Source of the DNA: Pseudomonas sp. ATCC 13867 | Lineage (GTDB): Bacteria > Pseudomonadota > Gammaproteobacteria > Pseudomonadales > Pseudomonadaceae | DNA: 64,000 nucleotides | Assembly (NCBI RefSeq): GCF_000349845.1 | Contig: NC_020829.1 | Span: 3,293,001-3,357,000 of the forward strand | Reading direction: 5' to 3' | Shown: positions 1 through 8,905 of the stretch, in pieces | How the letters are laid out: each line of letters starts with the position of its first letter | Position numbering within the stretch: the first letter of the stretch is position 1 | Notes under the pieces: generated by a model | What the model was told of the DNA's origin: nothing | Database searches by the model: none | Seen by the model: only the letters and a program-made list of their open reading frames with translations | Position numbers and translations under genes: made by a program

Positions 1-2
1 GA

Positions 3-815
3 CTGTTCGCCGGCAAGCGCTTCGTCTCCACCCTGACCAACGGGCTGACCTATCTGTTCGATGTCGCGCCGACCCTGGAGTCGGCCTGCACTTATTTCGC
101 CGAGTACTTCCCTTACTTCAACGGCTCGCTGCGTGCCGAGTTGCGCGCGCAGGGCGACAGCATCGCGCTGGTGCTGTCCGAGCGCGGAGCCCTGCTGTCC
201 GGCCGGCAGAGTCGCGAGTACACGGTGGTCGGCGTCTGCAGCCTGCTGAGGCGCAAACTGTTGGCCAGCGGCATCCTCCAGGACCCGCTGCTGGGCATCG
301 ATCTCCCCGGCAGCGGGCCTTCGGACCCCGCGCCGTACACGCAGGCGTTGCGCACACCGGTGCACTGGCGCGCGCATGACACCGACGTCGTCATACGGCT
401 GCGGCCGGAGGTCTACCGCCGCCCCTTGTCGCCCCCCAACCCGGAGCTGGAAGCAACCCTGGTCGGGATAGTGGAACAAGCGCGCGGGCAGACGCAGAGA
501 ACCCTGCTGGACGAGGCCGCCGACTACATCGCGTGGTCCATGCCGCAGGGCGCCAGCTTCCAGTCCTTCTGCGAAACGCACCATCTGACCGAGCGCACCG
601 CCGCGCGGCGGCTGCTGGGACATGGCTGGCGCTACAGCGAACTGCTCGACGAACAGCGCCGCTACAGGGCGATGGACCTGCTGGAAAACCCTGCGCTGTC
701 ATTGGCGGAGATAACCGACCAGCTCGGCTATGGCGACCTGCAGAGTTTCTCCCGGGCGTTCACCCGCTGGTATGGCACCAGCCCTGGCGCCTGGCGCAAC
801 GCCCTGCCGCGCTGA
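3..815 (+). CDS. AraC-family transcriptional regulator (5' end outside window)
   Basis: The reading frame is open from the first bases of the window, so the start lies upstream. The visible part is about 270 residues. The first half resembles the arabinose-binding-like sensor domain of OruR/ArgR-type AraC proteins. The last 100 residues are the paired helix-turn-helix DNA-binding domain, ending in the typical second-helix signature (LGYGDLQSFSRAFTRWYGTSP). It should bind DNA as a ligand-responsive activator, but the ligand cannot be inferred. The internal ATG at 141 is not a start, because homologous-looking sequence continues upstream of it. The next gene is 180 bp away and has its own operator, so they are probably separate units. 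Confidence 0.85.
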   Translation: MFAGKRFVSTLTNGLTYLFDVAPTLESACTYFAEYFPYFNGSLRAELRAQGDSIALVLSERGALLSGRQSREYTVVGVCSLLRRKLLASGILQDPLLGIDLPGSGPSDPAPYTQALRTPVHWRAHDTDVVIRLRPEVYRRPLSPPNPELEATLVGIVEQARGQTQRTLLDEAADYIAWSMPQGASFQSFCETHHLTERTAARRLLGHGWRYSELLDEQRRYRAMDLLENPALSLAEITDQLGYGDLQSFSRAFTRWYGTSPGAWRNALPR

Positions 816-948
816 GGCAGCCATCCCGGCCTGGCGCGGACGCTCGATCCCCTCTTCACCCACTCGGCTCGACCTGAGGCGAACGGCCGTCGGACCGGGC
901 ACTCGCCGATTCCCGCAATGGCGCCACGCCGTACACGGGTCGGCTTGC

Positions 949-974
949 AAATTACATTAGCGCTAATGTAATTT
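949..974. promoter_or_regulatory. Perfect 26-bp palindrome, probable MarR operator
   Basis: Thirteen bases (949-961) are followed immediately by their exact reverse complement (962-974), with core ATTAGCGCTAAT. The site ends 24 bp before the marR start at 999. MarR-family repressors bind 16-24 bp inverted repeats and usually autoregulate, so this is most likely the operator of the marR-methyltransferase operon. That assignment is inferred from position and symmetry. Confidence 0.75.
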
Positions 975-998
975 ACTACCAGCGGTTGGAGACGCACG

Positions 999-1490
999 AT
1001 GAACAGAAAGAACGAACCCGGGCTGGGCGAGCTGCTGCGCTATGTGTCAGAGCTGGTGGAGCTCGGCGCCGAAGAGCGTTACCAGCAGATGGGCCTGAAC
1101 TATCGAGCGCGCTATACCCCGGTGCTGCGCGCCATCCGGTCGGGCGCGCAAACGGTCACCGAAATCACCGCCCGCACCCACCTGACCCAGGGCGCCATCA
1201 GCCAGACCGTCGGCCAGATGGAAGCTGACGGCGTCATTTCCCGACAGCGTGGCGACGATGGCCGCAAGAGCGTCATCCAGCTGACGCCCGCCGGAAAGCG
1301 CTTGGTGAGCACACTCAACTCGCACTGGGCCGCGACCTTCGAAGCCATCGAGCAGCTCGAAAACGAGATCGGCCACCCATTGCGCCGCGTACTTGAAGAC
1401 ACAGCGAAAGCCCTCGAAAGGCAGGGCTTCTCGCAGCGCCTGAGCAACGTCATACACGGCCTCGACGCGGGAGTCCCAAGCCATGAATAG
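999..1490 (+). CDS. MarR-family transcriptional regulator
   Basis: This 163-residue winged-helix regulator carries the MarR signature. Residues about 45-75 form the recognition helix (TQGAISQTVGQMEADGVISRQ) and are followed by the wing (DDGRKSVIQLTPAG). It should act as a dimeric repressor relieved by a small molecule. The perfect palindrome at 949-974 directly upstream is the likely operator and implies autoregulation. The coding region overlaps the next gene by 8 bp, so the two are cotranscribed. Some relatives act on genes for the methyltransferase type encoded next door. The effector is unknown. Confidence 0.85.
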   Translation: MNRKNEPGLGELLRYVSELVELGAEERYQQMGLNYRARYTPVLRAIRSGAQTVTEITARTHLTQGAISQTVGQMEADGVISRQRGDDGRKSVIQLTPAGKRLVSTLNSHWAATFEAIEQLENEIGHPLRRVLEDTAKALERQGFSQRLSNVIHGLDAGVPSHE

Positions 1491-2241
1491 TCCGGACATG
1501 AAATTGAGGAACTGGTTCGACCAGGGCGGACAGGCCTACGCGCGCTTCCGCCCCGAATACCCGGCGGAACTCGCGGCCTATCTGGCCTCGCTGGCTCCCG
1601 ACCGGCTGCTCGCGGTCGACGTCGGCTGCGGCAGCGGCCAACTGACCCGCCAACTGGCCGAACACTTCAGCGCGGTGGTCGGGTTCGATCCCAGCCTGGA
1701 TCAGATCACCCACACGGCGCCACGGGAAAACATCAGCTACGGCTGCGCCCAGGCGGAAGACCTTCCCCTGCTCAGCCGCAGCGCCAGCCTGATCACCGCC
1801 GCGCAGGCCGCGCACTGGTTCGACCTGCCCAGGTTCTACGCCGAAGTGCGCCGGGTGGCGAAACCCCATGCGATCCTCGCGCTGATCAGTTATGCCGTAC
1901 TGCGCCTGGAAGGCGCGCTGGGCGCTCGCTTCGAGCCATTCTACTGGCAGGAGATCGGCCCTTACTGGCCTGCCGAACGCGCGCTGGTGGACAGCGGCTA
2001 CGCGACCATCGACTTCCCCTTCGACGAACTCAAAGGCCCGGAAATAGCCATCCGCCTGGAGTGGAACCTGGAGGAGTTCCTCGGCTACGTCTCTACCTGG
2101 TCGGCAGTGCGCAGCGCCAGGGAAGCCGGACGCGAAGACCTGCTGCGGCGGTTCGCCGCCGAGTTGGCCGAACGCTGGGGAGACCCCGCCACCCGGCACC
2201 CCGTCAGTTGGCCCATCAACATGAGGATCGGACGCCTATGA
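1483..2241 (+). CDS. Class I SAM-dependent methyltransferase
   Basis: The protein has 252 residues. Motif I of class I methyltransferases is at residues about 46-56 (VDVGCGSGQLT) and is followed by an acidic strand end (FDPS) that would hold the SAM ribose. The N-terminus (RPEYPAELAAYL) resembles the YcgJ/UbiE-like methyltransferase_11 group. The ATG at 1483 is preceded by GGGAG nine bases upstream and overlaps marR by 8 bp; a second in-frame ATG lies at 1498. Cotranscription with the MarR repressor suggests an inducible small-molecule methylation function. The acceptor cannot be deduced. Confidence 0.85.
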   Translation: MNSPDMKLRNWFDQGGQAYARFRPEYPAELAAYLASLAPDRLLAVDVGCGSGQLTRQLAEHFSAVVGFDPSLDQITHTAPRENISYGCAQAEDLPLLSRSASLITAAQAAHWFDLPRFYAEVRRVAKPHAILALISYAVLRLEGALGARFEPFYWQEIGPYWPAERALVDSGYATIDFPFDELKGPEIAIRLEWNLEEFLGYVSTWSAVRSAREAGREDLLRRFAAELAERWGDPATRHPVSWPINMRIGRL

Positions 2242-2471
2242 GCCCTCACCAGCCGTTACCGCTCACCGTCGGACTGTCCCGCCGCGAAACCCTGGCCGTG
2301 GCTAACCGGCACACATTGCTTTAGCAACAACGACTGGCGAGAGTCGGGGAATGATGATGCGATCGGCTGGGCCCTTCCCCGCGAGCGCGACGGGAACACT
2401 CGACGCTCGCCGGGGTTACAATCGCGCCAGCGCCGATTCCCCGGATCGGGCACGCCCGGAGCCAGCTTCAG

Positions 2472-3161
2472 ATGTTCACCCTTGTCAACCTGGATACACC
2501 GCCGCCCGAATCCCTGAAGAGTCAGGTCCTACAAATGGTGGTGGACTACTTCAGCGATATCAGCCCGGTGTCGCTGACGCCCAGCAATCCGCTCTACCAG
2601 TTGTACCAGTATGTGATTGGCTACGAGGTGCACCTCTATCTGCAGGCCATGAACGGCTCCCGGGACAGTCACGCGCGGTTGATCCTGGCCCTTGATGATG
2701 AAGAGCCCTCCCAGGTGCTGGGATTTGCCCTGTACCTGCCGAGCCAGGACGATAGCGAGGCCTGCACGCTGGCCTATGTGGCCGTCAAGGCCAGCCACCG
2801 CCGTCGCGGTATTGCCCGGGCTCTGTTGCAGCAAATGGTCGAGAGCCGGCCCCACGCCGAGCTGGCCTGCGCGGCAGGCAAGGTCGCGATCTTCGAGTCG
2901 ATGGGATTTCAGGTACTGGCGGCGCAGGGACCGCACGTGCTGCTGAACACCCGCGATCACCGCTCGGACGGCATGGTCGCGGTGCAGGACCTGGCCCCGA
3001 TCTACCAGTCCAAGGAAGTGCGGCAGATCCACGCCTACCTGGTGCAGCAGCACGGCAGGAAGGCCATGCGCGAGGCCGAGAACAAACGCGATCGCCTGCT
3101 CGACCAGATGGCCCGCCAGGCTCAGGCAGTGGTGGAAGAGCGTTTCCCTACGATTCACTGA
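2472..3161 (+). CDS. GNAT-family N-acetyltransferase
   Basis: This 229-residue cytosolic protein has the acetyl-CoA pyrophosphate-binding loop of GNAT enzymes (RRRGIARAL, about residues 112-120), preceded by the beta-4 strand (TLAYVAVKASH). The last 60 residues are a charged helical extension beyond the usual GNAT core of about 150 residues. An SD-like GGAG precedes the ATG at 2472. It appears to be a single-gene unit, with 230 bp upstream and 159 bp downstream lacking genes. The acceptor (small molecule, peptide or protein) is unknown. Confidence 0.8.
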   Translation: MFTLVNLDTPPPESLKSQVLQMVVDYFSDISPVSLTPSNPLYQLYQYVIGYEVHLYLQAMNGSRDSHARLILALDDEEPSQVLGFALYLPSQDDSEACTLAYVAVKASHRRRGIARALLQQMVESRPHAELACAAGKVAIFESMGFQVLAAQGPHVLLNTRDHRSDGMVAVQDLAPIYQSKEVRQIHAYLVQQHGRKAMREAENKRDRLLDQMARQAQAVVEERFPTIH

Positions 3162-3320
3162 CGACCACAGGGGACGGATTTCCTTTTCCTGCGTTGAGCG
3201 TCCGCGTCCGGCACAGAAGTCCACGTCGGGCGTCAAGGAGCAGCGGGCCGATTCACCTCTGATTCGATCCCGGCCAAAGGCTAGACTGGCCGCTCGAATG
3301 GACTTCTGCCCCGGATAACG

Positions 3321-3827
3321 ATGAGCAAGCACTCCGAACACTCTTCCTACCGCGAAAAGCTGGTAGAACACCTCTTCGTCGGCGAGCTACTGAAAGAGTC
3401 CTGGCGCCTGGATCGGTGTGATCTGGAAGTAGCCAAGCCCGAGGTCGACAACGCCGGCTATGACCTCATCCTCGAGGCACACGGCGTAATTCGCCACGTA
3501 CAGCTCAAAGCGTCGTTCATTGGCTCCAGCACCGCCAGGCAGAAGCTGCATGTTCGCCTCGGCGACAAGCCATCGGGATGCGTGGTGTGGATCTATTTCG
3601 ACGAACAGACCCTCGCCTTGGGGCCATTCCTGTACTTCGGCGGCGAACCTGGAAAGCCCCTCCCCAGCCTGGAGACTGCAACGGTGGCCAGGCACACCAA
3701 GGCCAACCAGGCCGGTCAAAAGGGCGAGCGTCCAAACATCCGTGAAATCCGGCGCGGTGAGTTCTCGTCCTTTTCGACCCTGGACGGGATGTATGCCGCG
3801 CTCTTTGGCAAGGCACCGGCAGCATGA
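3321..3827 (+). CDS. Hypothetical protein with PD-(D/E)XK-like nuclease core
   Basis: The 168-residue protein is not assigned to a named family. Residues about 40-65 read GYDLIL, then a short turn, then VQLKAS. This matches the D...(E/Q)xK spacing of restriction-endonuclease-fold proteins that use Q in place of E, such as Mrr-like enzymes. A conserved-looking N-terminal helix (EKLVEHLFVGELLKE) precedes it, as in DUF4365-like proteins. It stands alone, without a methyltransferase or helicase partner, so a complete restriction system is not implied. The nuclease assignment is an inference from the motif; no catalytic claim is made. Confidence 0.55.
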   Translation: MSKHSEHSSYREKLVEHLFVGELLKESWRLDRCDLEVAKPEVDNAGYDLILEAHGVIRHVQLKASFIGSSTARQKLHVRLGDKPSGCVVWIYFDEQTLALGPFLYFGGEPGKPLPSLETATVARHTKANQAGQKGERPNIREIRRGEFSSFSTLDGMYAALFGKAPAA

Positions 3828-4129
3828 ATTGCAGGGGCCTCGGCATGATACTCGAGGGCCCTGCAGCGGAAGCCGCCCCTGCCTTTCGTGATACGCCAGC
3901 GCTTCCAGGGACTGCGCGGAACCGCTCTGTCGTGCGTGTCATCGAGCCCACGCTGGAGCTGCGCGCCCGCCCTGGCACGGTAGATCCTCAACGAGGCTGC
4001 GCTGAACAGAACCTGAGCTTCAACGCCGTCGCGACCTCTTAGGTTCTCGACTAAAAAACGGGCAGGTCCGGCCCAGGCGATCTAGGGTTAACCTTTCAGG
4101 CACAAGAACAAGAACCTGGAGACCGAGCC
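3828..4129. other. Intergenic region before the TAXI-TRAP operon
   Basis: About 300 bp carry no convincing gene. A short open frame at 3824-4042 shows no recognisable protein. The last 30 bp hold the ribosome-binding context for the solute-binding protein gene (GGAGACCGAGCC before the ATG). No clear promoter boxes or terminator were found. Confidence 0.5.
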
Positions 4130-5083
4130 ATGATCCGACGTACCCGCCTGGCGCTGGCCGGCGCCGCCTTCCTTGCCGTCTGCGCCACTGCCCAGGCTGC
4201 CCCCACCTTCATCAACATTCTCACTGGCGGCACCAGCGGGGTGTACTACCCGGTGGGCGTTGGCCTGTCGCAGATCTACAGTCACGGCATCGAGGGCAGC
4301 AAGACTTCGGTACAAGCCACCAAGGCCTCGGTGGAAAACCTCAACCTGCTGCAAGCCGACCGTGGCGAACTGGCCTTCGCCCTCGGCGATTCGGTGTCCG
4401 ACGCCTGGAAGGGTGAGGCTGATGCCGGCTTCAAGGCGCCGCTGAAGAAGCTGCGCGCCATCGCCGGCACCTACCCCAACTACATCCAGATCGTCGCGAG
4501 CAAGGAATCGGGGATCAAGTCCCTGGCGGACCTCAAGGGCAAGCGCATCTCCGTCGGCGCGCCCAAGTCCGGCACCGAGCTGAACGCCCGCGCCATCTTC
4601 AAGGCCGCCGGGCTGAGTTATGAGGACATGGGCAAGATCGAGTACCTGCCCTTCGCCGAATCGGTGGAGCTGATCAAGAACCGCCAGCTCGACGCCACCC
4701 TGCAGTCCTCGGGCCTGGGCCAGGCATCGATCCGCGACCTGGCCTCGACCATGCCGGTGAGCTTCGTGGCGATCCCCGCCGAGGTGGTGGCGAAGATCGG
4801 CAACAACGCCTACCTGCCCGCGACCATCCCGGCCGGGACCTATGACGGCCAGGATGCCGACGTGCCCACCGCCGCCATCGTCAACATCCTGGTGACCCGC
4901 GAGGGCGTCAGCGACGAGTTGGCCTACCAGATGACCAAGCAGCTGTTCGACAACCTGCCGCGTCTGATTACCGCCCATGCGGCGGCCAAGGACATCAGCC
5001 TGGACAAGGCGACGAAGAACCTGCCCATCCCCCTGCACCCCGGCGCCGAGCGCTTCTACAAGGAAAAAGGTCTGCTTCCCTGA
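4130..5083 (+). CDS. TAXI-family TRAP transporter solute-binding protein
   Basis: The precursor has 317 residues with a Sec signal peptide (residues 1-23, cleavage near AQAAP). The mature start ILTGGTSGVYYPVG is the hallmark of the TAXI class of TRAP periplasmic binding proteins. Further TAXI-typical segments are VQATKASVENLNLL and SVGAPKSGTELNAR. It would capture the substrate in the periplasm and deliver it to the fused permease encoded 51 bp downstream. TAXI systems are known for glutamate-like and other carboxylates, but the ligand here is not determinable. It is the first gene of a three-gene operon. Confidence 0.93.
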   Translation: MIRRTRLALAGAAFLAVCATAQAAPTFINILTGGTSGVYYPVGVGLSQIYSHGIEGSKTSVQATKASVENLNLLQADRGELAFALGDSVSDAWKGEADAGFKAPLKKLRAIAGTYPNYIQIVASKESGIKSLADLKGKRISVGAPKSGTELNARAIFKAAGLSYEDMGKIEYLPFAESVELIKNRQLDATLQSSGLGQASIRDLASTMPVSFVAIPAEVVAKIGNNAYLPATIPAGTYDGQDADVPTAAIVNILVTREGVSDELAYQMTKQLFDNLPRLITAHAAAKDISLDKATKNLPIPLHPGAERFYKEKGLLP

Positions 5084-5134
5084 GTCATGGGCCGGCCCCG
5101 CGCCCCGGGGCCGGCCACCGCAGGAGACCCTCGC

Positions 5135-7162
5135 ATGACAGATACCGCGCACGGCCTGCACGCCGACACAGAGCGCTGGCCCGCCAGCCTGTTCGCCGTC
5201 GCCCTGGCCTTCTCGATCTTCCAGGTCGCCACCGCGGCCTTCCCGCTGATTTCCACCCAGGTCCAGCGTTCCATACACGTGGGCTTCCTGCTGCTGGTGG
5301 TGTACCTGTGCTACCCCGCCCGCGGCTACGAGCGTCCCTGGCAGCCACTGGCCTGGCTGCTGGGCCTGGCGGGCATGGCCACGGCGGCCTACCAGTGGAT
5401 CTTCGAGGCCGACCTGATCCAGCGCTCCGGCGAACTCACCCACGGCGACATGCTCATCGGCCTGGTGCTGATCGTGCTGGTGTTCGAGGCCGCGCGGCGC
5501 GTCATGGGAATCGCCCTGCCGATCATCTGCGCCCTGTTCCTCGCCTATGGGCTGTTCGGCCAGTACCTGCCGGGCGACCTGGCGCATCGGGGCTACGGCG
5601 TCGACCAGTTGGTCAACCAGCTGTCGTTCGGCACCGAGGGGCTGTACGGCACGCCTACCTACGTCTCGGCCACCTACATCTACCTGTTCATCCTGTTCGG
5701 CGCCTTCCTCGAACAGGCCGGGATGATCCGCCTGTTCACCGACTTCGCCATGGGCCTGTTCGGCCACCGCAGCGGCGGTCCGGCCAAGGTTTCGGTGTTC
5801 TCCTCGGCGCTGATGGGCACCATCACCGGCTCCGGGGTGGCCAATGTGGTCACCACCGGGCAGTTCACCATCCCGCTGATGAAGCGCTTCGGCTATTCGC
5901 CGGCCTTCGCCGGGGGTGTCGAGGCCACCTCCAGCATGGGCAGCCAGATCATGCCGCCGGTGATGGGCGCTGTGGCCTTCATCATGGCCGAGACCATCAA
6001 CGTGCCCTACGCCGAGGTGGCCAAGGCGGCGCTGATCCCGGCGCTGCTCTACTTCGGTTCGGTGTACTGGATGGTCCACCTGGAGGCGCGGCGCAGCCAG
6101 TTGCACGGCCTGCCGCGCGAGCAATGCCCCAGCGCCTGGGGCGCGCTGCGCCAGCGCTGGTTCCTGCTGATCCCGCTACTGGTGCTGATCGCCCTGCTGT
6201 TCTCCGGGCGCACCCCGTTGTACTCGGGCATGGTCGGCCTGGCCCTGACGGCAATCGTGATTCTCGGCTCGGCAATCATCCTGCGCGCCAGCAACACCTG
6301 GCTGCGCGTCGCCTTCTGGGTGGCGCTGGGGGTGCTCTGCTCAGGCTTTTTCCGCCTGGGCATCGGCGTGATCCTGCTGGTCATCGCCGCCCTGGCGCTG
6401 GCCTGCTTCTTCATCCGGGGCGGCCGCGCCACCCTGCGCGCCTGCGTCATGGCCCTGGCCGAGGGCGCGCGCCACGCGGTGCCGGTGGGCATCGCCTGCA
6501 CCCTGGTCGGGGTGATCATCGGCGTCATCTCGCTGACCGGCATCGCCACCACCTTCGCCGGCTACATCCTCGACCTGGGTCGCGACAACCTGTTCCTCTC
6601 GCTGGTGCTGACCATGCTCACCTGCCTGGTGCTGGGCATGGGCATCCCGACCATCCCCAACTACATCATCACCAGCTCCATCGCAGCGCCAGCCCTGCTG
6701 GAGCTGGGCGTGCCGCTGATCGTCTCGCACATGTTCGTGTTCTATTTCGGCATCCTCGCCGACCTCACCCCGCCGGTGGCCCTGGCCTGCTTCGCCGCCG
6801 CGCCCATCGCCCAGGAGAAAGGCCTGAAGATCAGCTTCTGGGCGGTACGCATCGCCCTGGCCGGTTTCGTCGTGCCCTTCATGGCGGTGTATGACCCGGC
6901 GCTGATGATGCAGGGCGACAACTGGCTTGCCACCCTCTACATGCTGGTCAAGGCGATCTTCGCGGTGGCGCTCTGGGGCATGGCCTCCACCGGTCACTTC
7001 AGCGGGCCCATGCCCTGGTGGGAACGCGCTCTGGCGTTCGCCGCCGGGCTGCTGTTGATCCTCGCCGTGCCGATCAGCGACGAGGCGGGCTTCGTTCTCG
7101 GCGCGGCACTGGTCGGCTGGCACCTGTGGCGCCATCGCGCGGCATCCGGGCAGCCGGCATGA
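5135..7162 (+). CDS. TRAP transporter fused permease (4TM + 12TM)
   Basis: This inner-membrane protein of 675 residues corresponds to the fused small (DctQ-like) and large (DctM-like) permease subunits typical of TAXI systems. Numerous hydrophobic segments span the sequence. The DctM core motifs GSGVANVVTTGQFTIPLM and MGSQIMPPVMGAVAF lie near residues 230-285. An in-frame upstream ATG (5087) exists, but CAGGAG sits seven to eight bases before the ATG at 5135, and the protein then begins MTDTAHG, so 5135 is preferred. Its stop overlaps the DUF1850 start as ATGA, giving translational coupling. It would import the substrate using a Na+ or H+ gradient. Confidence 0.92.
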   Translation: MTDTAHGLHADTERWPASLFAVALAFSIFQVATAAFPLISTQVQRSIHVGFLLLVVYLCYPARGYERPWQPLAWLLGLAGMATAAYQWIFEADLIQRSGELTHGDMLIGLVLIVLVFEAARRVMGIALPIICALFLAYGLFGQYLPGDLAHRGYGVDQLVNQLSFGTEGLYGTPTYVSATYIYLFILFGAFLEQAGMIRLFTDFAMGLFGHRSGGPAKVSVFSSALMGTITGSGVANVVTTGQFTIPLMKRFGYSPAFAGGVEATSSMGSQIMPPVMGAVAFIMAETINVPYAEVAKAALIPALLYFGSVYWMVHLEARRSQLHGLPREQCPSAWGALRQRWFLLIPLLVLIALLFSGRTPLYSGMVGLALTAIVILGSAIILRASNTWLRVAFWVALGVLCSGFFRLGIGVILLVIAALALACFFIRGGRATLRACVMALAEGARHAVPVGIACTLVGVIIGVISLTGIATTFAGYILDLGRDNLFLSLVLTMLTCLVLGMGIPTIPNYIITSSIAAPALLELGVPLIVSHMFVFYFGILADLTPPVALACFAAAPIAQEKGLKISFWAVRIALAGFVVPFMAVYDPALMMQGDNWLATLYMLVKAIFAVALWGMASTGHFSGPMPWWERALAFAAGLLLILAVPISDEAGFVLGAALVGWHLWRHRAASGQPA

Positions 7163-7572
7163 CCGGGTTGTGCCTGGGGCTGGCCGGAGTCGTCTGGGCC
7201 AGCCTGCCGCTGCAGCACTTCACCCTCGCCTGGCAGCACAGCATCGAGAAGATCCGCTGGGAGGAGGATTACCAGGTGACGCCCGCCGGGCTGGTACTGG
7301 GCGAGGCGCGGGTACGCGGCACCGGCGCCGGCATGGAGATACCCGATGACGCCGTATTGCACGACGGTGCCTGGCACTACCGGCGCCAGTTGCCGCCACT
7401 GCAACCGCTGCACGCCGGGCGCACGCCCGAGGCCGGCGACTACCAGTTGTGCACCGAACACGGCTGCCAGGCGCTGGCACACTGGCTGGGGCCTCCGACG
7501 ACGGCGACCCCGGCCGTGGATTTCTGGGCGTGCGATCCGGGCGCCGGTGAACGCACCACTCCTCGGTCATAG
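7159..7572 (+). CDS. DUF1850 domain-containing protein
   Basis: A 137-residue protein starts inside the permease stop codon (ATGA). Residues 1-20 form a hydrophobic N-terminus that may be a signal anchor. The segment FTLAWQHSIEKIRWEEDY matches the W-x-HS-(V/I)E-x-x-x-WEE core of DUF1850. DUF1850 genes are commonly found beside TAXI TRAP operons, which this arrangement reproduces, but their biochemical role is unknown. A longer in-frame start at 7018 would lie wholly inside the permease gene and is rejected. The C-terminus (DFWACDPGAGERTTPRS) is short and polar. Confidence 0.85.
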   Translation: MTGLCLGLAGVVWASLPLQHFTLAWQHSIEKIRWEEDYQVTPAGLVLGEARVRGTGAGMEIPDDAVLHDGAWHYRRQLPPLQPLHAGRTPEAGDYQLCTEHGCQALAHWLGPPTTATPAVDFWACDPGAGERTTPRS

Positions 7573-7621
7573 CAAAAGACTGCCACCCGCCGGGAGTGGA
7601 CACGAAGCCCGGCACGGGAAA

Positions 7622-8905
7622 TCAATTCATGCCCAGCCAATTGGGCAGGACGAGGGATATCCAGGGCACGTAGGTAACCAGGATGAGGAAGGCCAGCAGG
7701 ATCATCAGCCAGGGCATGGCCGCACGGATAGTCGACGTCAGCGGCATGCCGGTCACCGCGGAGGTGACGAACAGGTTAAGCCCCACTGGCGGGGTCACCA
7801 GCCCGATCTCCAGGTTGACCACCATGATGATGCCGAGATGGATGGGATCGATGCCCAGTTTCGTGGCGATGGGGAAGAGGATCGGCGCCAGGATCAGGAT
7901 GATCGCCGAGGGCTCCATGAAGGCCCCGGCGATCAGCAGCACAATATTCACCACCAGCAGGAAGGTCACAGGGGTCAGGCCGGCGTCGATCACCCAGGCG
8001 GTGATCTGTTGTGGCAGCTGTTCGGTGGTCAGCACATGGGCGAAGAGCATGGCGTTGGCGATGATGAACATCAGCATGATCGACAGCTTGCCGGACTCCA
8101 GCAGCACCTTGGGCACTTCGCTGAACTTCATGTCCCGGTAGACGAACAGGGCGATGAAGGCCGAGTACACCGCCGCCACCGCGGCGGCCTCGGTGGGGGT
8201 GAACATGCCTGAGTAGATGCCCCCGAGAATGATCAGCATCAGCAGCAAACCCCAGATGGCCTTGCGCCCGGCGGTAAGCCATTCGCCGAAGGTGGCCCGG
8301 GGCAGAGAGGGCAGGTTCTTTTTCACCGCGATCACGTAGATCGCCACCATCAACACCATGCCCAGCATGATCCCTGGCACTACACCCGCCATGAACAGTT
8401 TGCCCACCGAGGTTTCAGTTGCGGCCGCGTAGACGACCATCACGATGGACGGCGGGATCAGGATGCCCAGGGTGCCGGCGTTGCAGACGATCCCTGCGCC
8501 GAATGCCTGCGGGTAACCGGAGCGCACCATGCCGGCGATGGCAATGGAGCCGACGGCGGCAACCGTGGCCGGGCTGGAGCCGGACAGCGCGGCGAAGAGC
8601 ATGCAGGCCAGCACGGCGGCGATCGCCAGTCCACCACGGATGTGGCCGACGCAGGCGTTGGCAAAGTCGATCAGGCGCCGCGCCACGCCGCCGGTTGTCA
8701 TGAAAGCACCCGCCAGCAGGAAGAACGGGATCGCCAGCAAGGTGTAGTGCTCGGAGGTCTCGAACAGCTTGATCGCCAGGGAACGCACCGAGTCCGGGCT
8801 GAACAGGATGATGGTCATCGAACCGGCCAGACCAAGGGAGATGGCGATAGGTACACCGATGAACATCAGCAGGAACAGCAGGAAGAAAAGGAACAGGACT
8901 GTCAT
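7622..8905 (-). CDS. dctM: TRAP transporter large permease (DctM)
   Basis: The protein has 427 residues and about 12 membrane segments. Motifs typical of DctM are visible: AFMTTGGVARRLIDFANA, ALSGSSPATVAAVGSIAI and the repeat-two segment AFMEPSAIILILAPILFPIA. It forms the transport channel with DctQ and receives ligand from DctP. Its start overlaps the DctQ stop by 4 bp (ATGA), indicating coupled translation. It is the last gene of a dctP-dctQ-dctM operon on the minus strand. That operon converges on the TAXI-TRAP operon, whose last gene ends 49 bp away. Confidence 0.95.
   Translation of the reverse strand: MTVLFLFFLLFLLMFIGVPIAISLGLAGSMTIILFSPDSVRSLAIKLFETSEHYTLLAIPFFLLAGAFMTTGGVARRLIDFANACVGHIRGGLAIAAVLACMLFAALSGSSPATVAAVGSIAIAGMVRSGYPQAFGAGIVCNAGTLGILIPPSIVMVVYAAATETSVGKLFMAGVVPGIMLGMVLMVAIYVIAVKKNLPSLPRATFGEWLTAGRKAIWGLLLMLIILGGIYSGMFTPTEAAAVAAVYSAFIALFVYRDMKFSEVPKVLLESGKLSIMLMFIIANAMLFAHVLTTEQLPQQITAWVIDAGLTPVTFLLVVNIVLLIAGAFMEPSAIILILAPILFPIATKLGIDPIHLGIIMVVNLEIGLVTPPVGLNLFVTSAVTGMPLTSTIRAAMPWLMILLAFLILVTYVPWISLVLPNWLGMN

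Noticed and set aside
3824..4042. Small open frame after the nuclease-fold gene
   Set aside because: There is no SD and no recognisable protein pattern, and it overlaps the preceding stop only by chance.
4088..6124. 678-residue minus-strand open frame over the TAXI operon
   Set aside because: It is antisense to two convincing TRAP genes and has no recognisable motif.
7346..8212. 288-residue plus-strand open frame spanning the TRAP operon junction
   Set aside because: It is the complement of dctM plus an alternative frame of DUF1850; no domain is seen.
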